DNA from: Prauserella shujinwangii
Lineage (GTDB): Bacteria > Actinomycetota > Actinomycetes > Mycobacteriales > Pseudonocardiaceae
Assembly: GCF_003001955.1 (NCBI RefSeq)
Contig: NZ_PVNH01000011.1
Location: 124,001-188,000 of the forward strand
DNA length: 64,000 nucleotides
Direction: 5' to 3'
The notes beneath the pieces were generated by a model. That model was not told the origin of the DNA. It ran no database searches and saw only the letters and a program-made list of their open reading frames with translations. Made by a program: the position numbers and the translations under genes. This document shows positions 50,596-58,725 of this stretch, one piece after another. The first letter of the stretch is position 1; each line of letters starts with the position of its first letter.

Positions 50596-52047
50596 ATGTC
50601 GGAACAGACCCTGCACGACTTCGTGCTCAACCTGCTGAACGACGCGACCGCCCGGTCCGCGTTCGCCGAGGACCCCGCGCAGGCCCTGGCCGGCGCCGGC
50701 CTCAGCGACATCACCGCGCAGGATGTGCAGGAGGTGGTTCCGCTGGTCATGGAGTACGCCGACGGCTCGCAGCTGCCGGACGCCGGGTCGCTCGAGTCCG
50801 CGCTGGGTGAGCTGCCCGCGGGCGCCGAGGGCCTCGAGGGCGCCATCCAGCAGCTGCAGAGTGTCGCCGGTGCGGCCGGGGAGGGCCGCTCCGACGCCGA
50901 CACCGGCTCCTTCGGCTTCGCGTCGCACGGCAGCGCCGACGGCTTCGGCGGCACCGGCTCGTACACCAGTGACCTGTTCAGCGCCGCCGGCTCCCTCTCG
51001 GGCACCACCGAGAGCGTCTCCGGTGCGGCCACCGCCACCTCGGACGCGGGCGAGTTCTCCGCCGCGGGCACCGGCGGTGCCGACGGCGTGAACGTCGCCA
51101 ACCACTCCGAGTCGGAGCTCACCGGCGTGTTCTCCAGCGAGGGCGGCGCGAGCCTCGAGAGCACCGGCGGTGCCGCGGGCTGGGACAACGCGCTGTCCAA
51201 CGGCTCCGGCTCGCTCGACGTGAGCCCGGAGGGCGGTGTCGGCCGCCTCGGCTTCGCCTCCGACCACGGTGAGGGCACCGCGTTCGGTGCCGCGAGCACC
51301 GAGGGTGTCGCCGGTGGCGCCGCCGCGGGCGCCGAGGGCCTCGCCTTCGAGGGCAGCGCGGCCGGCTCCGCCGAGACGTTCGCCGCGGGTGGCTCCACCG
51401 AGACCCCGTTCGGCACCTACGGCGTCGAGATGAGCGGCGACCCGACCACGCCGTCGATGCCCGAGTTCGACACCACGGGCGACCTCGCGGAGGCCCTCGA
51501 CTCCGACGCCCTGAACCGGGGCAGCGAGTCGGCGGCGGGCACCATCGCCAGCTTCGTGTCCGACAGCGCGCCGCTCGGCGTTCCGGCCATGCCGTCGCTG
51601 CCGACCCCGGACGCCGGCTCGCTGCCGGTCGACGTGCCCGCCGACGTCCCGGCGGACCTCCCGGCCGACGTTCCCGCCGGGTTGCCGAACGTCGGCGACG
51701 TGGCGGACGCCCGGTCGCTGCCCACGGAGGCGCCCGCGGACCTGCCCGCGAACGTCCCCGCGGACCTGCCCGCCGACGTGCCCGGTGACCTGCCGGTGGA
51801 CCTGCCCACGGAGCTGCCGACCGACATCCCGGGCGGCCTGTCGGACCTGCCGGTGGCCAACCCGCTGCCCGCGCCGCAGGACCTGCCGGGCGCGGAGCAG
51901 GTCACCGAGGGCCTGCAGAGCAACCCGGTCACCGATGCCGTCGGCTCCAGCCCGCTCGGTGGTCTGAGCGCCCAGGGCCTCGGCCAGCCGAGTGCGGAGG
52001 GTGAGGCCTCGCAGGAGTCGTCCGGTTCGTTCGACCTCGGTATGTGA
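50596..52047 (+). CDS. iniB: IniB-like protein with low-complexity repeats
   Basis: This 483-residue protein begins with the IniB N-terminal domain (about 1-55, TLHDFVLNLLNDATARSAFA then QALAGAGLSDITAQDV). A long Gly/Ala/Ser-rich region (about 60-340) follows. A Pro-Ala-Asp-rich repeat region (about 343-420, many copies of PADVPADLP) is near the C-terminus. The N-terminal domain and its place ahead of two dynamin-like GTPase genes match iniB of the isoniazid-induced iniBAC operon. It has no signal peptide. ATG 50596 follows GAGGAGAA by ten bases. Its role in mycobacteria is unclear; a structural or envelope stress role is likely. Confidence 0.85.
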   Translation: MSEQTLHDFVLNLLNDATARSAFAEDPAQALAGAGLSDITAQDVQEVVPLVMEYADGSQLPDAGSLESALGELPAGAEGLEGAIQQLQSVAGAAGEGRSDADTGSFGFASHGSADGFGGTGSYTSDLFSAAGSLSGTTESVSGAATATSDAGEFSAAGTGGADGVNVANHSESELTGVFSSEGGASLESTGGAAGWDNALSNGSGSLDVSPEGGVGRLGFASDHGEGTAFGAASTEGVAGGAAAGAEGLAFEGSAAGSAETFAAGGSTETPFGTYGVEMSGDPTTPSMPEFDTTGDLAEALDSDALNRGSESAAGTIASFVSDSAPLGVPAMPSLPTPDAGSLPVDVPADVPADLPADVPAGLPNVGDVADARSLPTEAPADLPANVPADLPADVPGDLPVDLPTELPTDIPGGLSDLPVANPLPAPQDLPGAEQVTEGLQSNPVTDAVGSSPLGGLSAQGLGQPSAEGEASQESSGSFDLGM

Positions 52048-52063
52048 TCTCGCTGCGGTAACA

Positions 52064-52094
52064 GGCCGGGCTCGTGTGAATCACGGGCCCGGCC
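52064..52094. terminator. Hairpin after iniB
   Basis: Arms GGCCGGGCTCGTG (52064-52076) and CACGGGCCCGGCC (52082-52094) pair over 13 bases with one G-T, leaving a five-base loop. It follows the iniB stop by 16 bases. Without a T-run it may only attenuate read-through into iniA, which starts 39 bases further. Confidence 0.7.
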
Positions 52095-52132
52095 TTCACT
52101 GCGCAGAGTGAACAGGGCACACTGTCGCTCCG

Positions 52133-53944
52133 ATGATGGCTTCGCCCTGGCTCGACGTGCTGGATGACACCATCCGGGCGTGCGCTGCGCACGAGCGCCA
52201 GGACCTGGTCGACCGCCTCCGGGTCCGCCGCGCCCAGCTGGTGGAACCGAGGGTGCGCGTGCTCGTCTTCGGCGAGCCGAGCCAGGGCAAGAGCCAGCTC
52301 GTCAACGGGTTGCTGAACGCCCCGGTGTGCGCGGTGGGTGACGACCTCACCACCACGGCGCCCGTCGTGATCCGGCACGCGTCCGAACCGGTCGCCACCC
52401 TGGTTACGGGTGGTGACGACGAGGCTCGGGCCATCGAGGGGCCCGGCCACCGGCCCGTGCCCATCGAGTCGGCGGCCGCCAGGGCCAACGCCGACGAGAC
52501 GGTGGTCAGGGCGGAGGTGGGGCTCCCCCGCGAGCTGCTGGCGAAGGGTCTCACGCTGATCGACACACCGCCGGTCGGCGCGCCGACCGCGCGGCACACC
52601 CGCAACGCGCTCGCGGCACTCCAGCAGGCGGACGCCGCGCTGCTCGTCAGCGACGCGACGAAGGAACTGTCCAGCTCCGAGCTCGACCTGCTTACGCGGG
52701 TCTGCGCGCTCTGCCCGACCGTGGTCGTGGTGCTGACCAAGATCGACATGGTGCCGGGCTGGCGCCGGGTCGCGGAGCGCAACCAGGCCCATCTCGCGCG
52801 GGGCGGGCTGCCCGTCACCGTGCTCCCGGTCTCGGCGTCCCTGCGGCTCGCCGCCGCGCGCGCGGGCGACACCGCGTTGAACGAGGAGTCCGGGTTCGGC
52901 GCGCTCGTGCAGTACCTGCACCGGGACCTGATCGGGCACGCCGACCTGCTGCGCCGCCGCTCGGTGGCGGCGCTGACGCGGCTGACCGCCGACCAGCTGA
53001 CGGCACCGCTGCGGGAGCGGCTGGCCGCCGCCAAGGAGACCGACACCGACGAGCTGACCGCACGCTGGCGGGCCGCGGGCCGCAAGCTGGAGGAACTGCA
53101 ACGGGAGTCCCAGCGCTGGCAGACGCTGCTCTCCGACGAGGTGGCGGACCTGGTGGCCGACCTCGACTTCGACCTGCGCGACCGCACCCGCCGGATCCTG
53201 CGCGAGGTGGACGAGTACTTCGAGGTCGCGGACCCGGCGAAGGACTGGGACGAGTTCGCCGAGTGGATGTACGAGAACCTCCGCGCGGTCGCCGAGACGA
53301 ACTCGAACTGGCTGCTCGACCGCTTCGAATGGATCGCGCGCAAGATCGCCAGGCAGGTCGCGCCGCGGGGGAGCGGATCGCTGCGCGAACGCTGGCTGGA
53401 GAGCACGCAGCTGGACGACCACGTCGGGGAGCTGCGCAGGCCGGCCATCGAGCGGTTCGGCGTCGGGCAGAAGCTGTTCGTCGGGATGCGTGGCTCCTAC
53501 AGCGGCCTGCTGATGTTCGGCCTGGCCACCACGCTGGCCGGGATGTCGCTGATCAACCCGATCTCGATCGGCGCCGGTGCGGCGTTCGGTGCCAAGAGCG
53601 TGTTCGAGGAGCGCGGCAACCGGCTCAAGCGCCGCCAGTCCGCCGCGCGCACCGCGGCGCACCGCTACGTCGACGACTTCTTCCTCATCTATGGCAAGGA
53701 GAGCAAGGACACCGTGCGGATGATCCACCGTGACCTGCGCGACCGGTGCACGGCGGTGGCGCAGGAGCTGCGGGTGGAGATCACCGAGTCGGCGAAGCGG
53801 ATCAAGGAGGTCATCGACACCGAGACCGCGCAGCGCACCGCCCGCGTGCGGGAGCTGAGCAAGAGCATCGACGAGCTGACGTCGCTGCGCAGGAGGGCGC
53901 AGTCGCTCACCGCGGCAGGCACCGTCCGTGGGCTGACGGCGTGA
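52133..53944 (+). CDS. iniA: Dynamin-like GTPase, IniA-like
   Basis: This 603-residue dynamin-family GTPase has the P-loop VFGEPSQGKSQLVNGL, switch 2 LTLIDTPPVGAPT and the G4 motif VLTKIDM. A helical bundle region follows (about 260-430). A hydrophobic paddle-like segment (about 455-495, LLMFGLATTLAGMSLINPIS then GAGAAFGA) could dip into the membrane. Terminal helices complete the bundle. The architecture matches IniA, a bacterial dynamin able to mediate membrane fission. It overlaps the IniC-like gene by GTGA, so the two are co-translated. Confidence 0.85.
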   Translation: MMASPWLDVLDDTIRACAAHERQDLVDRLRVRRAQLVEPRVRVLVFGEPSQGKSQLVNGLLNAPVCAVGDDLTTTAPVVIRHASEPVATLVTGGDDEARAIEGPGHRPVPIESAAARANADETVVRAEVGLPRELLAKGLTLIDTPPVGAPTARHTRNALAALQQADAALLVSDATKELSSSELDLLTRVCALCPTVVVVLTKIDMVPGWRRVAERNQAHLARGGLPVTVLPVSASLRLAAARAGDTALNEESGFGALVQYLHRDLIGHADLLRRRSVAALTRLTADQLTAPLRERLAAAKETDTDELTARWRAAGRKLEELQRESQRWQTLLSDEVADLVADLDFDLRDRTRRILREVDEYFEVADPAKDWDEFAEWMYENLRAVAETNSNWLLDRFEWIARKIARQVAPRGSGSLRERWLESTQLDDHVGELRRPAIERFGVGQKLFVGMRGSYSGLLMFGLATTLAGMSLINPISIGAGAAFGAKSVFEERGNRLKRRQSAARTAAHRYVDDFFLIYGKESKDTVRMIHRDLRDRCTAVAQELRVEITESAKRIKEVIDTETAQRTARVRELSKSIDELTSLRRRAQSLTAAGTVRGLTA

Positions 53945-55209
53945 GCCTGGCAGAGGTCACCTGGTCGTTGCTGAACCGCGCCCTCGAGGCGTACGGGGAC
54001 AGTCCGCAGGCGACGGCCTGGCTGCGCAGGCACCTCGCCCGCTTCCACGACCCGGTGCGGCTCGCGGTCGTCGGCCCGGCGCGGGCGGGCAAGTCCACGG
54101 TGGTGAACGCGCTCGCCGGTGAGCTGGTTGCCGAGCCCGGCGTTCCGGACACCGAACTGTCCTGGTACCAGGTGCGGCAGAGCCGGTCGCGGCAGGAGCT
54201 GCTGCTGCTCGACACCCCGCCGGTGGACCGGGACACCGAGTCGCGGGTGGTCGAGGGCATCTGCATGGAGGCCGACGCGGTGCTCTACCTGATGCGGCAC
54301 CCGCAGGACGCGGACCTGGCGTTCCTGCGCGCCGTGCAGGACCATCCGGTCGCCCGCGCGGCGCCGGTGACCGCGCTGGGTGTGCTGTCCAGGGCCGACG
54401 AGCTCGGCGGCGGCCGGGTGGACGCGATCGTCTCCGCGCGGCAGATCGCCCGCAGGCACCGGCGTGAACCCGGGCTTTCCGGGCTGTGCCAGGACGTGCT
54501 GCCGGTCGCGGGACTCGCCGCGTGCGCGGGGCGGACCCTGCGGGAGGACGAGTTCGAACTGCTGGCCGCACTGGCCGCGCTGCCGAAGCAGGAGCTCGAC
54601 CCGCTGCTGCTTTCGGCCGACCGGTTCGCCGCCGACGAGGCACGCGCGGCGCTGCTGGAGCGCTTCGGGCTGTTCGGGGTGCGGCTGGCGACGACGTTGG
54701 TCCGCCGCGGTGCGCGGGGGCAGGCCGCGTTGTCGGCGCAGCTGCTGCAGCGGAGCGGACTCGGCGAACTGCGGGACGCGGTCGAGCTGTACTTCACCGA
54801 CCGCGCGGACGTGCTCAAGGCGCGGTCGGCGCTGATCGGGCTGGAGGTCGTGCTGCGGATGGAACCGCGCCCGGCGGCGGGCCCGCTGCTGGCCGAGCTG
54901 GAGCGCACGGTGGCCGGGGCGCACGAGTTCCGCGAGCTGCGGCTGATCGCGGCGCTGCGGACCGGCCGGGTGCGCCTCCCCGAGGAGCTGTCCGAGGAGG
55001 CGTTCCGGCTGGTCGGCGGCTACGGCGGGGAGGCGTCGGCCCGGCTCGGCTTCGAGGCCGCCGAGGCCGCGGGGCCCGCGCTGCGGCACGAGGCCGTGGG
55101 CGCGCTGCGGCGCTGGCAGGAGTACGCCGGGAACCCGCTGCTGGGTGCGGCGGAGCGCCGCGCGGCCGCGGTGGTCATCCGCAGCTGCGAGGCGCTCGCC
55201 ACCTCGTGA
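53941..55209 (+). CDS. iniC: Dynamin-like GTPase, IniC-like
   Basis: This 422-residue second dynamin-family GTPase has the P-loop AVVGPARAGKSTVVNAL and switch 2 LLLLDTPPVDRDTES. A G4-like element (LGVLSRADELGGG) has Arg where the canonical NKxD/TKxD motif has Lys. It is shorter than the IniA partner and lacks the obvious membrane paddle. GTG 53941 overlaps the IniA stop. IniC homologues presumably work as partners of IniA in envelope remodelling and tolerance of cell-wall drugs. The altered G4 suggests weak or regulated nucleotide binding. Confidence 0.82.
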   Translation: MSLAEVTWSLLNRALEAYGDSPQATAWLRRHLARFHDPVRLAVVGPARAGKSTVVNALAGELVAEPGVPDTELSWYQVRQSRSRQELLLLDTPPVDRDTESRVVEGICMEADAVLYLMRHPQDADLAFLRAVQDHPVARAAPVTALGVLSRADELGGGRVDAIVSARQIARRHRREPGLSGLCQDVLPVAGLAACAGRTLREDEFELLAALAALPKQELDPLLLSADRFAADEARAALLERFGLFGVRLATTLVRRGARGQAALSAQLLQRSGLGELRDAVELYFTDRADVLKARSALIGLEVVLRMEPRPAAGPLLAELERTVAGAHEFRELRLIAALRTGRVRLPEELSEEAFRLVGGYGGEASARLGFEAAEAAGPALRHEAVGALRRWQEYAGNPLLGAAERRAAAVVIRSCEALATS

Positions 55210-55333
55210 CGGTGCCGGGTCCGGGAGGTCGGGCTCCGGATGCCGGTGCGGGATGGGCTGATCTCGGTGTTCCTGGCCGTGCACGCGGCGAGTAGCGTCG
55301 GGAACACGGCACACCTGGAGCGAGGGAGGCGGC

Positions 55334-55780
55334 ATGTCCGAGCCCGCGAGCCCGACCGAGACCGTACGGGCGTTCCTGTCCGCCCTGGAACGACTCGACG
55401 TCGACGCGGCCCTGACCTACGCGGCACCCGACATCGTGTACCAGAACGTCCCGCTGCCGCCCGCGCGCGGCATCCGCGCGTTCGAGAAGCAGCTGCGCGC
55501 GATGGCGAAGTACGGCTCCGGGTTCGAGGCGAAGCTGCACCACATCGCCGCCGACGGTCAGGTCGTGCTGACCGAGCGCACCGACGTGCTGGCCGCCGGG
55601 CGGTGGAACGCCCGGTTCTGGGTCTGCGGCACGTTCGAGGTGCGCGACGGGCGGATCGTGCTGTGGCGGGACTACTTCGACTGGGCCACCGTGCTCGCGT
55701 CGAGCGCCAGGGGCGGTGTGCGGGCGCTCGCGGAGACCGTCTCCGGACGACTGCGACGGCGACCCGCGGAAAACCGTTAG
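55334..55780 (+). CDS. Limonene-1,2-epoxide hydrolase-like (SnoaL fold) protein
   Basis: This 148-residue protein fits the limonene-epoxide hydrolase family of the NTF2-like fold. It begins TETVRAFLSALERLDVDAAL. The Arg/Asp pair in VVLTERTDVL and the Asp in LWRDYFDWATV form the Asp-Arg-Asp triad used for epoxide opening. Such proteins in actinobacteria (EphG type) may detoxify sterol or fatty epoxides. It is separated from iniC by 124 bases and starts with ATG 55334. The natural epoxide is unknown. Confidence 0.83.
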   Translation: MSEPASPTETVRAFLSALERLDVDAALTYAAPDIVYQNVPLPPARGIRAFEKQLRAMAKYGSGFEAKLHHIAADGQVVLTERTDVLAAGRWNARFWVCGTFEVRDGRIVLWRDYFDWATVLASSARGGVRALAETVSGRLRRRPAENR

Positions 55781-55850
55781 TTCGGAGCCTTCCGGCGTTC
55801 ACTCGTCTGGGTAATGATCTGCGGATCATCCCACGACGAGAGGACAGCGA

Positions 55851-58247
55851 GTGACCTCGTCACTACGTCGAGCGACCATTGCTGGGGGGACCGCGCTCGC
55901 GGCGACCCTCGCGCTGGTGACCGCGCCGGGTGCCGGCGCCGCACCGAGCACCGCGGCCGTCGTCGCCGAGGTCTACGGCGGTGGAGGCAATGCGGGCGCG
56001 ACCCTGACCAACGACTTCGTGGAGCTCGCCAACGCGGGCGCCACCACGGTGAACCTCGCCGGGCTCAGTGTCCAGTACCTGCCGGGGTCGCCGAGCGCGA
56101 GCAGCCGGTGGCAGTCGACGCCGCTCACCGGCGGCGTCGAGCCGGGCGGCCGCTACCTCGTCGCCGAGGGCAGGGGCGCGGCCGGGACGGTGGAGCTGCC
56201 CACGCCGGACGCCACGGGCGGCATCGCGATGAGCGCCTCCTCGGGCACCGTCGCACTCGTCACCGGAACCGAGCCGCTCACCTGCCGCACCGTGGCCGGC
56301 TGCGCGGCCGAGCCGAGGATCGTGGACCTCGTCGGCTACGGCGGCGCGACGGTCCGGGAAGGCGCACCCGTGCCCGGCGCGAGCAACACCGCGTCGGTGG
56401 CCCGCGACGCGCTCACCGACACCGACGACAACGCCGCCGACTTCGCGGCGGGCGAGCCGACGCCGACCAACGCCGCGGGCGACACCACCGGCGGCCCGGA
56501 GCCCGAGCCGGTGGCCACGCGCATTTACGAAGTACAGGGCACGACCCGGCTCTCCCCGCTCGACGGCGAGCTGGTGTCCGTGCCCGGCGTCGTGACGGCC
56601 CTGCGGACGTTCGGCTCCAGCCGCGGGTTCTGGCTGCAGGACCCCGACCCGGACACCGACCCCCGCACCAGCGAGGCGCTGTTCGTCTACACCGGCTCCA
56701 CCACCCCGGCCGTGGCGCCCGGCGACACCCTGACGGTGACCGGCACCGTCCAGGAGTACTACCCGGACAACCCCGCGACCTCGGACTTCCAGTCGCTCAC
56801 CGAGCTGACCGGCGCGCGCTGGACCGTCGAGTCGCGCGGCGGTGCCGTGCCCGAGCCGCTTGCCGTCGGGCCGGACACCGTGCCGGGCACGCTGGCGCCG
56901 CAGCCGGGCGGCAACATCGAGGAGCTGCCGCTGCGGCCGGGCACCTACGCGCTCGACTTCTGGGAGTCGCACGAGAGCGAGCTGGTGCAGGTCAGCGACG
57001 TCCGGCTGGTCAGCCGCAGCACCGACTACAACGAGCTGTACGTCACGACGAAGCCGGACGAGCACCCCAGCGCCCGTGGCGGCACGCTGTACCTCGGCTA
57101 CGACCGGCCGAACACCGGCATCCTCAAGATCGAGTCGCTGATCCCGTTCTCCCAGCGTCCGTTCCCGACGGCGAACACCGGCGACGTGCTCACCGGCGTG
57201 ACGTCCGGTCCGGTGGAGTACGACCGGTTCGGCGGGCACACCCTGCTCGCGAGCGTGCTCGGCGAGGTCAAGGACAACGGCCTCGAGCGGGAGACCACCC
57301 GCAAGCAGCGCCGGGGTGAGCTGGCGGTCGCGACCTACAACGTGGAGAACCTCTTCGCCGCCGACGCCCAGGCGAAGTTCGACGCGCTGGCCGAGGGCGT
57401 CGTCGAGCACCTCGCCACACCGGACATCGTGACGCTGGAGGAGGTCCAGGACAACAACGGGCCGTCCGGGAACGGCGACGGCGTGGTGGCGGCCGACGAG
57501 ACCCTGCGCCGGTTCACCGACGCGATCGTCGCCGCGGGCGGTCCGCGGTACGAGTGGCGCCAGATCGACCCTCGGGACCGCACCGACGGCGGCCAGCCGG
57601 GCGGCAACATCCGGGTCGGGTTCCTGTTCAACCCGCACCGAGTGTCGTTCGTGGACCGCCCCGGCGGGGACGCGACCACGGCGGTCGAGGTGGAGCGGAC
57701 GCGGCGCGGTGCGCGGCTGTCGATCTCGCCGGGCCGGGTCGACCCGCTCGACCCGGCGTGGGAGGACAGCCGCAAGCCACTGGCCGGTGAGTTCGTCTTC
57801 CGCGGGCGGACGGTGTTCGTGGTGGCCAACCACTTCGCCTCGAAGGGCGGCGACCAGCCGCTGCACGGCCGTTTCCAGCCGCCCACGCGGCATTCCGAGG
57901 AGCAGCGGCTGCGGCAGGCACGCGTGCTGCGCGGGTTCGTCGACGAGCTGCTGGCGGCCGACCCCCGCGCGAACGTGGTCGTGGCGGGCGACCTGAACGA
58001 CTTCCCGTTCTCGCCGACCCTGCGGACGCTGACCGAGGGCGGCGCGCTGGAGGCGCTGATCGACACGCTGCCCGAGAACGAGCGGTACAGCTACGTCTAC
58101 GAGGGCAACTCGCAGGTGCTGGACCACATCCTGGTGTCGCGGGCGCCGCGGCGGGTCGACTACGACGTGGTGCACATCAACGCCGAGTTCGCCGAGCAGG
58201 CCAGCGACCACGACCCCCAAATCGTCCGCTTCATCCCGCGCGGCTGA
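55851..58247 (+). CDS. Secreted LTD-domain endonuclease/exonuclease/phosphatase-family nuclease
   Basis: This 798-residue exported protein has a signal peptide (about 1-30, ending GAGA-AP). A lamin-tail-like domain follows (about 35-190, EVYGGGGNAGATLTNDFVEL). An OB-fold-like region (about 220-320) and a C-terminal EEP nuclease domain (about 495-798) complete it. The EEP motifs are ATYNVENLF, TLEEVQDNNG, VVANHFASKGGD, VAGDLNDFPFS and SDHDPQ. The order is that of ExeM/NucH-like extracellular DNases. GTG 55851 is the start. It probably degrades extracellular DNA for nutrients or biofilm turnover. Confidence 0.88.
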   Translation: MTSSLRRATIAGGTALAATLALVTAPGAGAAPSTAAVVAEVYGGGGNAGATLTNDFVELANAGATTVNLAGLSVQYLPGSPSASSRWQSTPLTGGVEPGGRYLVAEGRGAAGTVELPTPDATGGIAMSASSGTVALVTGTEPLTCRTVAGCAAEPRIVDLVGYGGATVREGAPVPGASNTASVARDALTDTDDNAADFAAGEPTPTNAAGDTTGGPEPEPVATRIYEVQGTTRLSPLDGELVSVPGVVTALRTFGSSRGFWLQDPDPDTDPRTSEALFVYTGSTTPAVAPGDTLTVTGTVQEYYPDNPATSDFQSLTELTGARWTVESRGGAVPEPLAVGPDTVPGTLAPQPGGNIEELPLRPGTYALDFWESHESELVQVSDVRLVSRSTDYNELYVTTKPDEHPSARGGTLYLGYDRPNTGILKIESLIPFSQRPFPTANTGDVLTGVTSGPVEYDRFGGHTLLASVLGEVKDNGLERETTRKQRRGELAVATYNVENLFAADAQAKFDALAEGVVEHLATPDIVTLEEVQDNNGPSGNGDGVVAADETLRRFTDAIVAAGGPRYEWRQIDPRDRTDGGQPGGNIRVGFLFNPHRVSFVDRPGGDATTAVEVERTRRGARLSISPGRVDPLDPAWEDSRKPLAGEFVFRGRTVFVVANHFASKGGDQPLHGRFQPPTRHSEEQRLRQARVLRGFVDELLAADPRANVVVAGDLNDFPFSPTLRTLTEGGALEALIDTLPENERYSYVYEGNSQVLDHILVSRAPRRVDYDVVHINAEFAEQASDHDPQIVRFIPRG

Positions 58248-58284
58248 CCCACCGTCCCCCTCGGCGGCGCGGCCAGGGCTGTCG

Positions 58285-58339
58285 CGCAGTGAAGGCCACC
58301 ATGATTGCGTTCAACGCACTCAAGGTGGCCTTCACTGCG
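58285..58339. repeat. Long intergenic hairpin, family A copy 3 (bidirectional terminator)
   Basis: Perfect 16-bp arms (58285-58300 CGCAGTGAAGGCCACC; 58324-58339 complement) enclose a loop that has an inner TGCGT/ACGCA stem. It separates the secreted nuclease gene from the convergent gene at 58360. It shares AGTGAAGGCCACC and the TTCAACGCA-like loop with the copies at 8899 and 14965. Confidence 0.82.
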
Positions 58340-58359
58340 TCCGCGCTGTCGCGGGGAGG

Positions 58360-58725
58360 TCAGCGGGCGCGCCAGCCCAGGTTCAGGATCGCCTGCGTCA
58401 GCTCGTGGTAGGCCGGGCGCACGTCCTCGGCGTAGCGGTCCAGCAGCTCACCGCGCGCGGACGGCACCGGCTCCGGCGGCTCACCGGCGTCCAGCCAGGA
58501 CAGCCGCGACACGTTGTCACACGCCATCCGCCACCAGCGGTCCACCCGCTCGGTGACGCGCTGCTCCCGCTCGGCGGCGGCGCTGACCTCGGTGGCGGCC
58601 GCCCCGATCGCCACGTCGAGCTCCTCGGCCCGGTGGCGTTCCCAGGCGCGCAGGTCCTCGGCCGCCTTCCGCGCCAGCCCGATGATCTCCTTGTACCGCA
58701 TCGCGGCGGTCGCGTCGTCAGTCAT
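58360..58725 (-). CDS. Small helical protein of the FtsK-like operon
   Basis: This 121-residue protein is largely alpha-helical and charged (YKEIIGLARKAAEDLRAWER, then AAATEVSAAAEREQRVTERV). No enzyme motif or membrane segment is visible. Its ATG overlaps the stop of the FtsK-like ATPase gene by eight bases, so it is the last gene of that operon. It may be a coiled-coil partner of the ATPase. I do not recognise a named family. Confidence 0.68.
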   Translation of the reverse strand: MTDDATAAMRYKEIIGLARKAAEDLRAWERHRAEELDVAIGAAATEVSAAAEREQRVTERVDRWWRMACDNVSRLSWLDAGEPPEPVPSARGELLDRYAEDVRPAYHELTQAILNLGWRAR

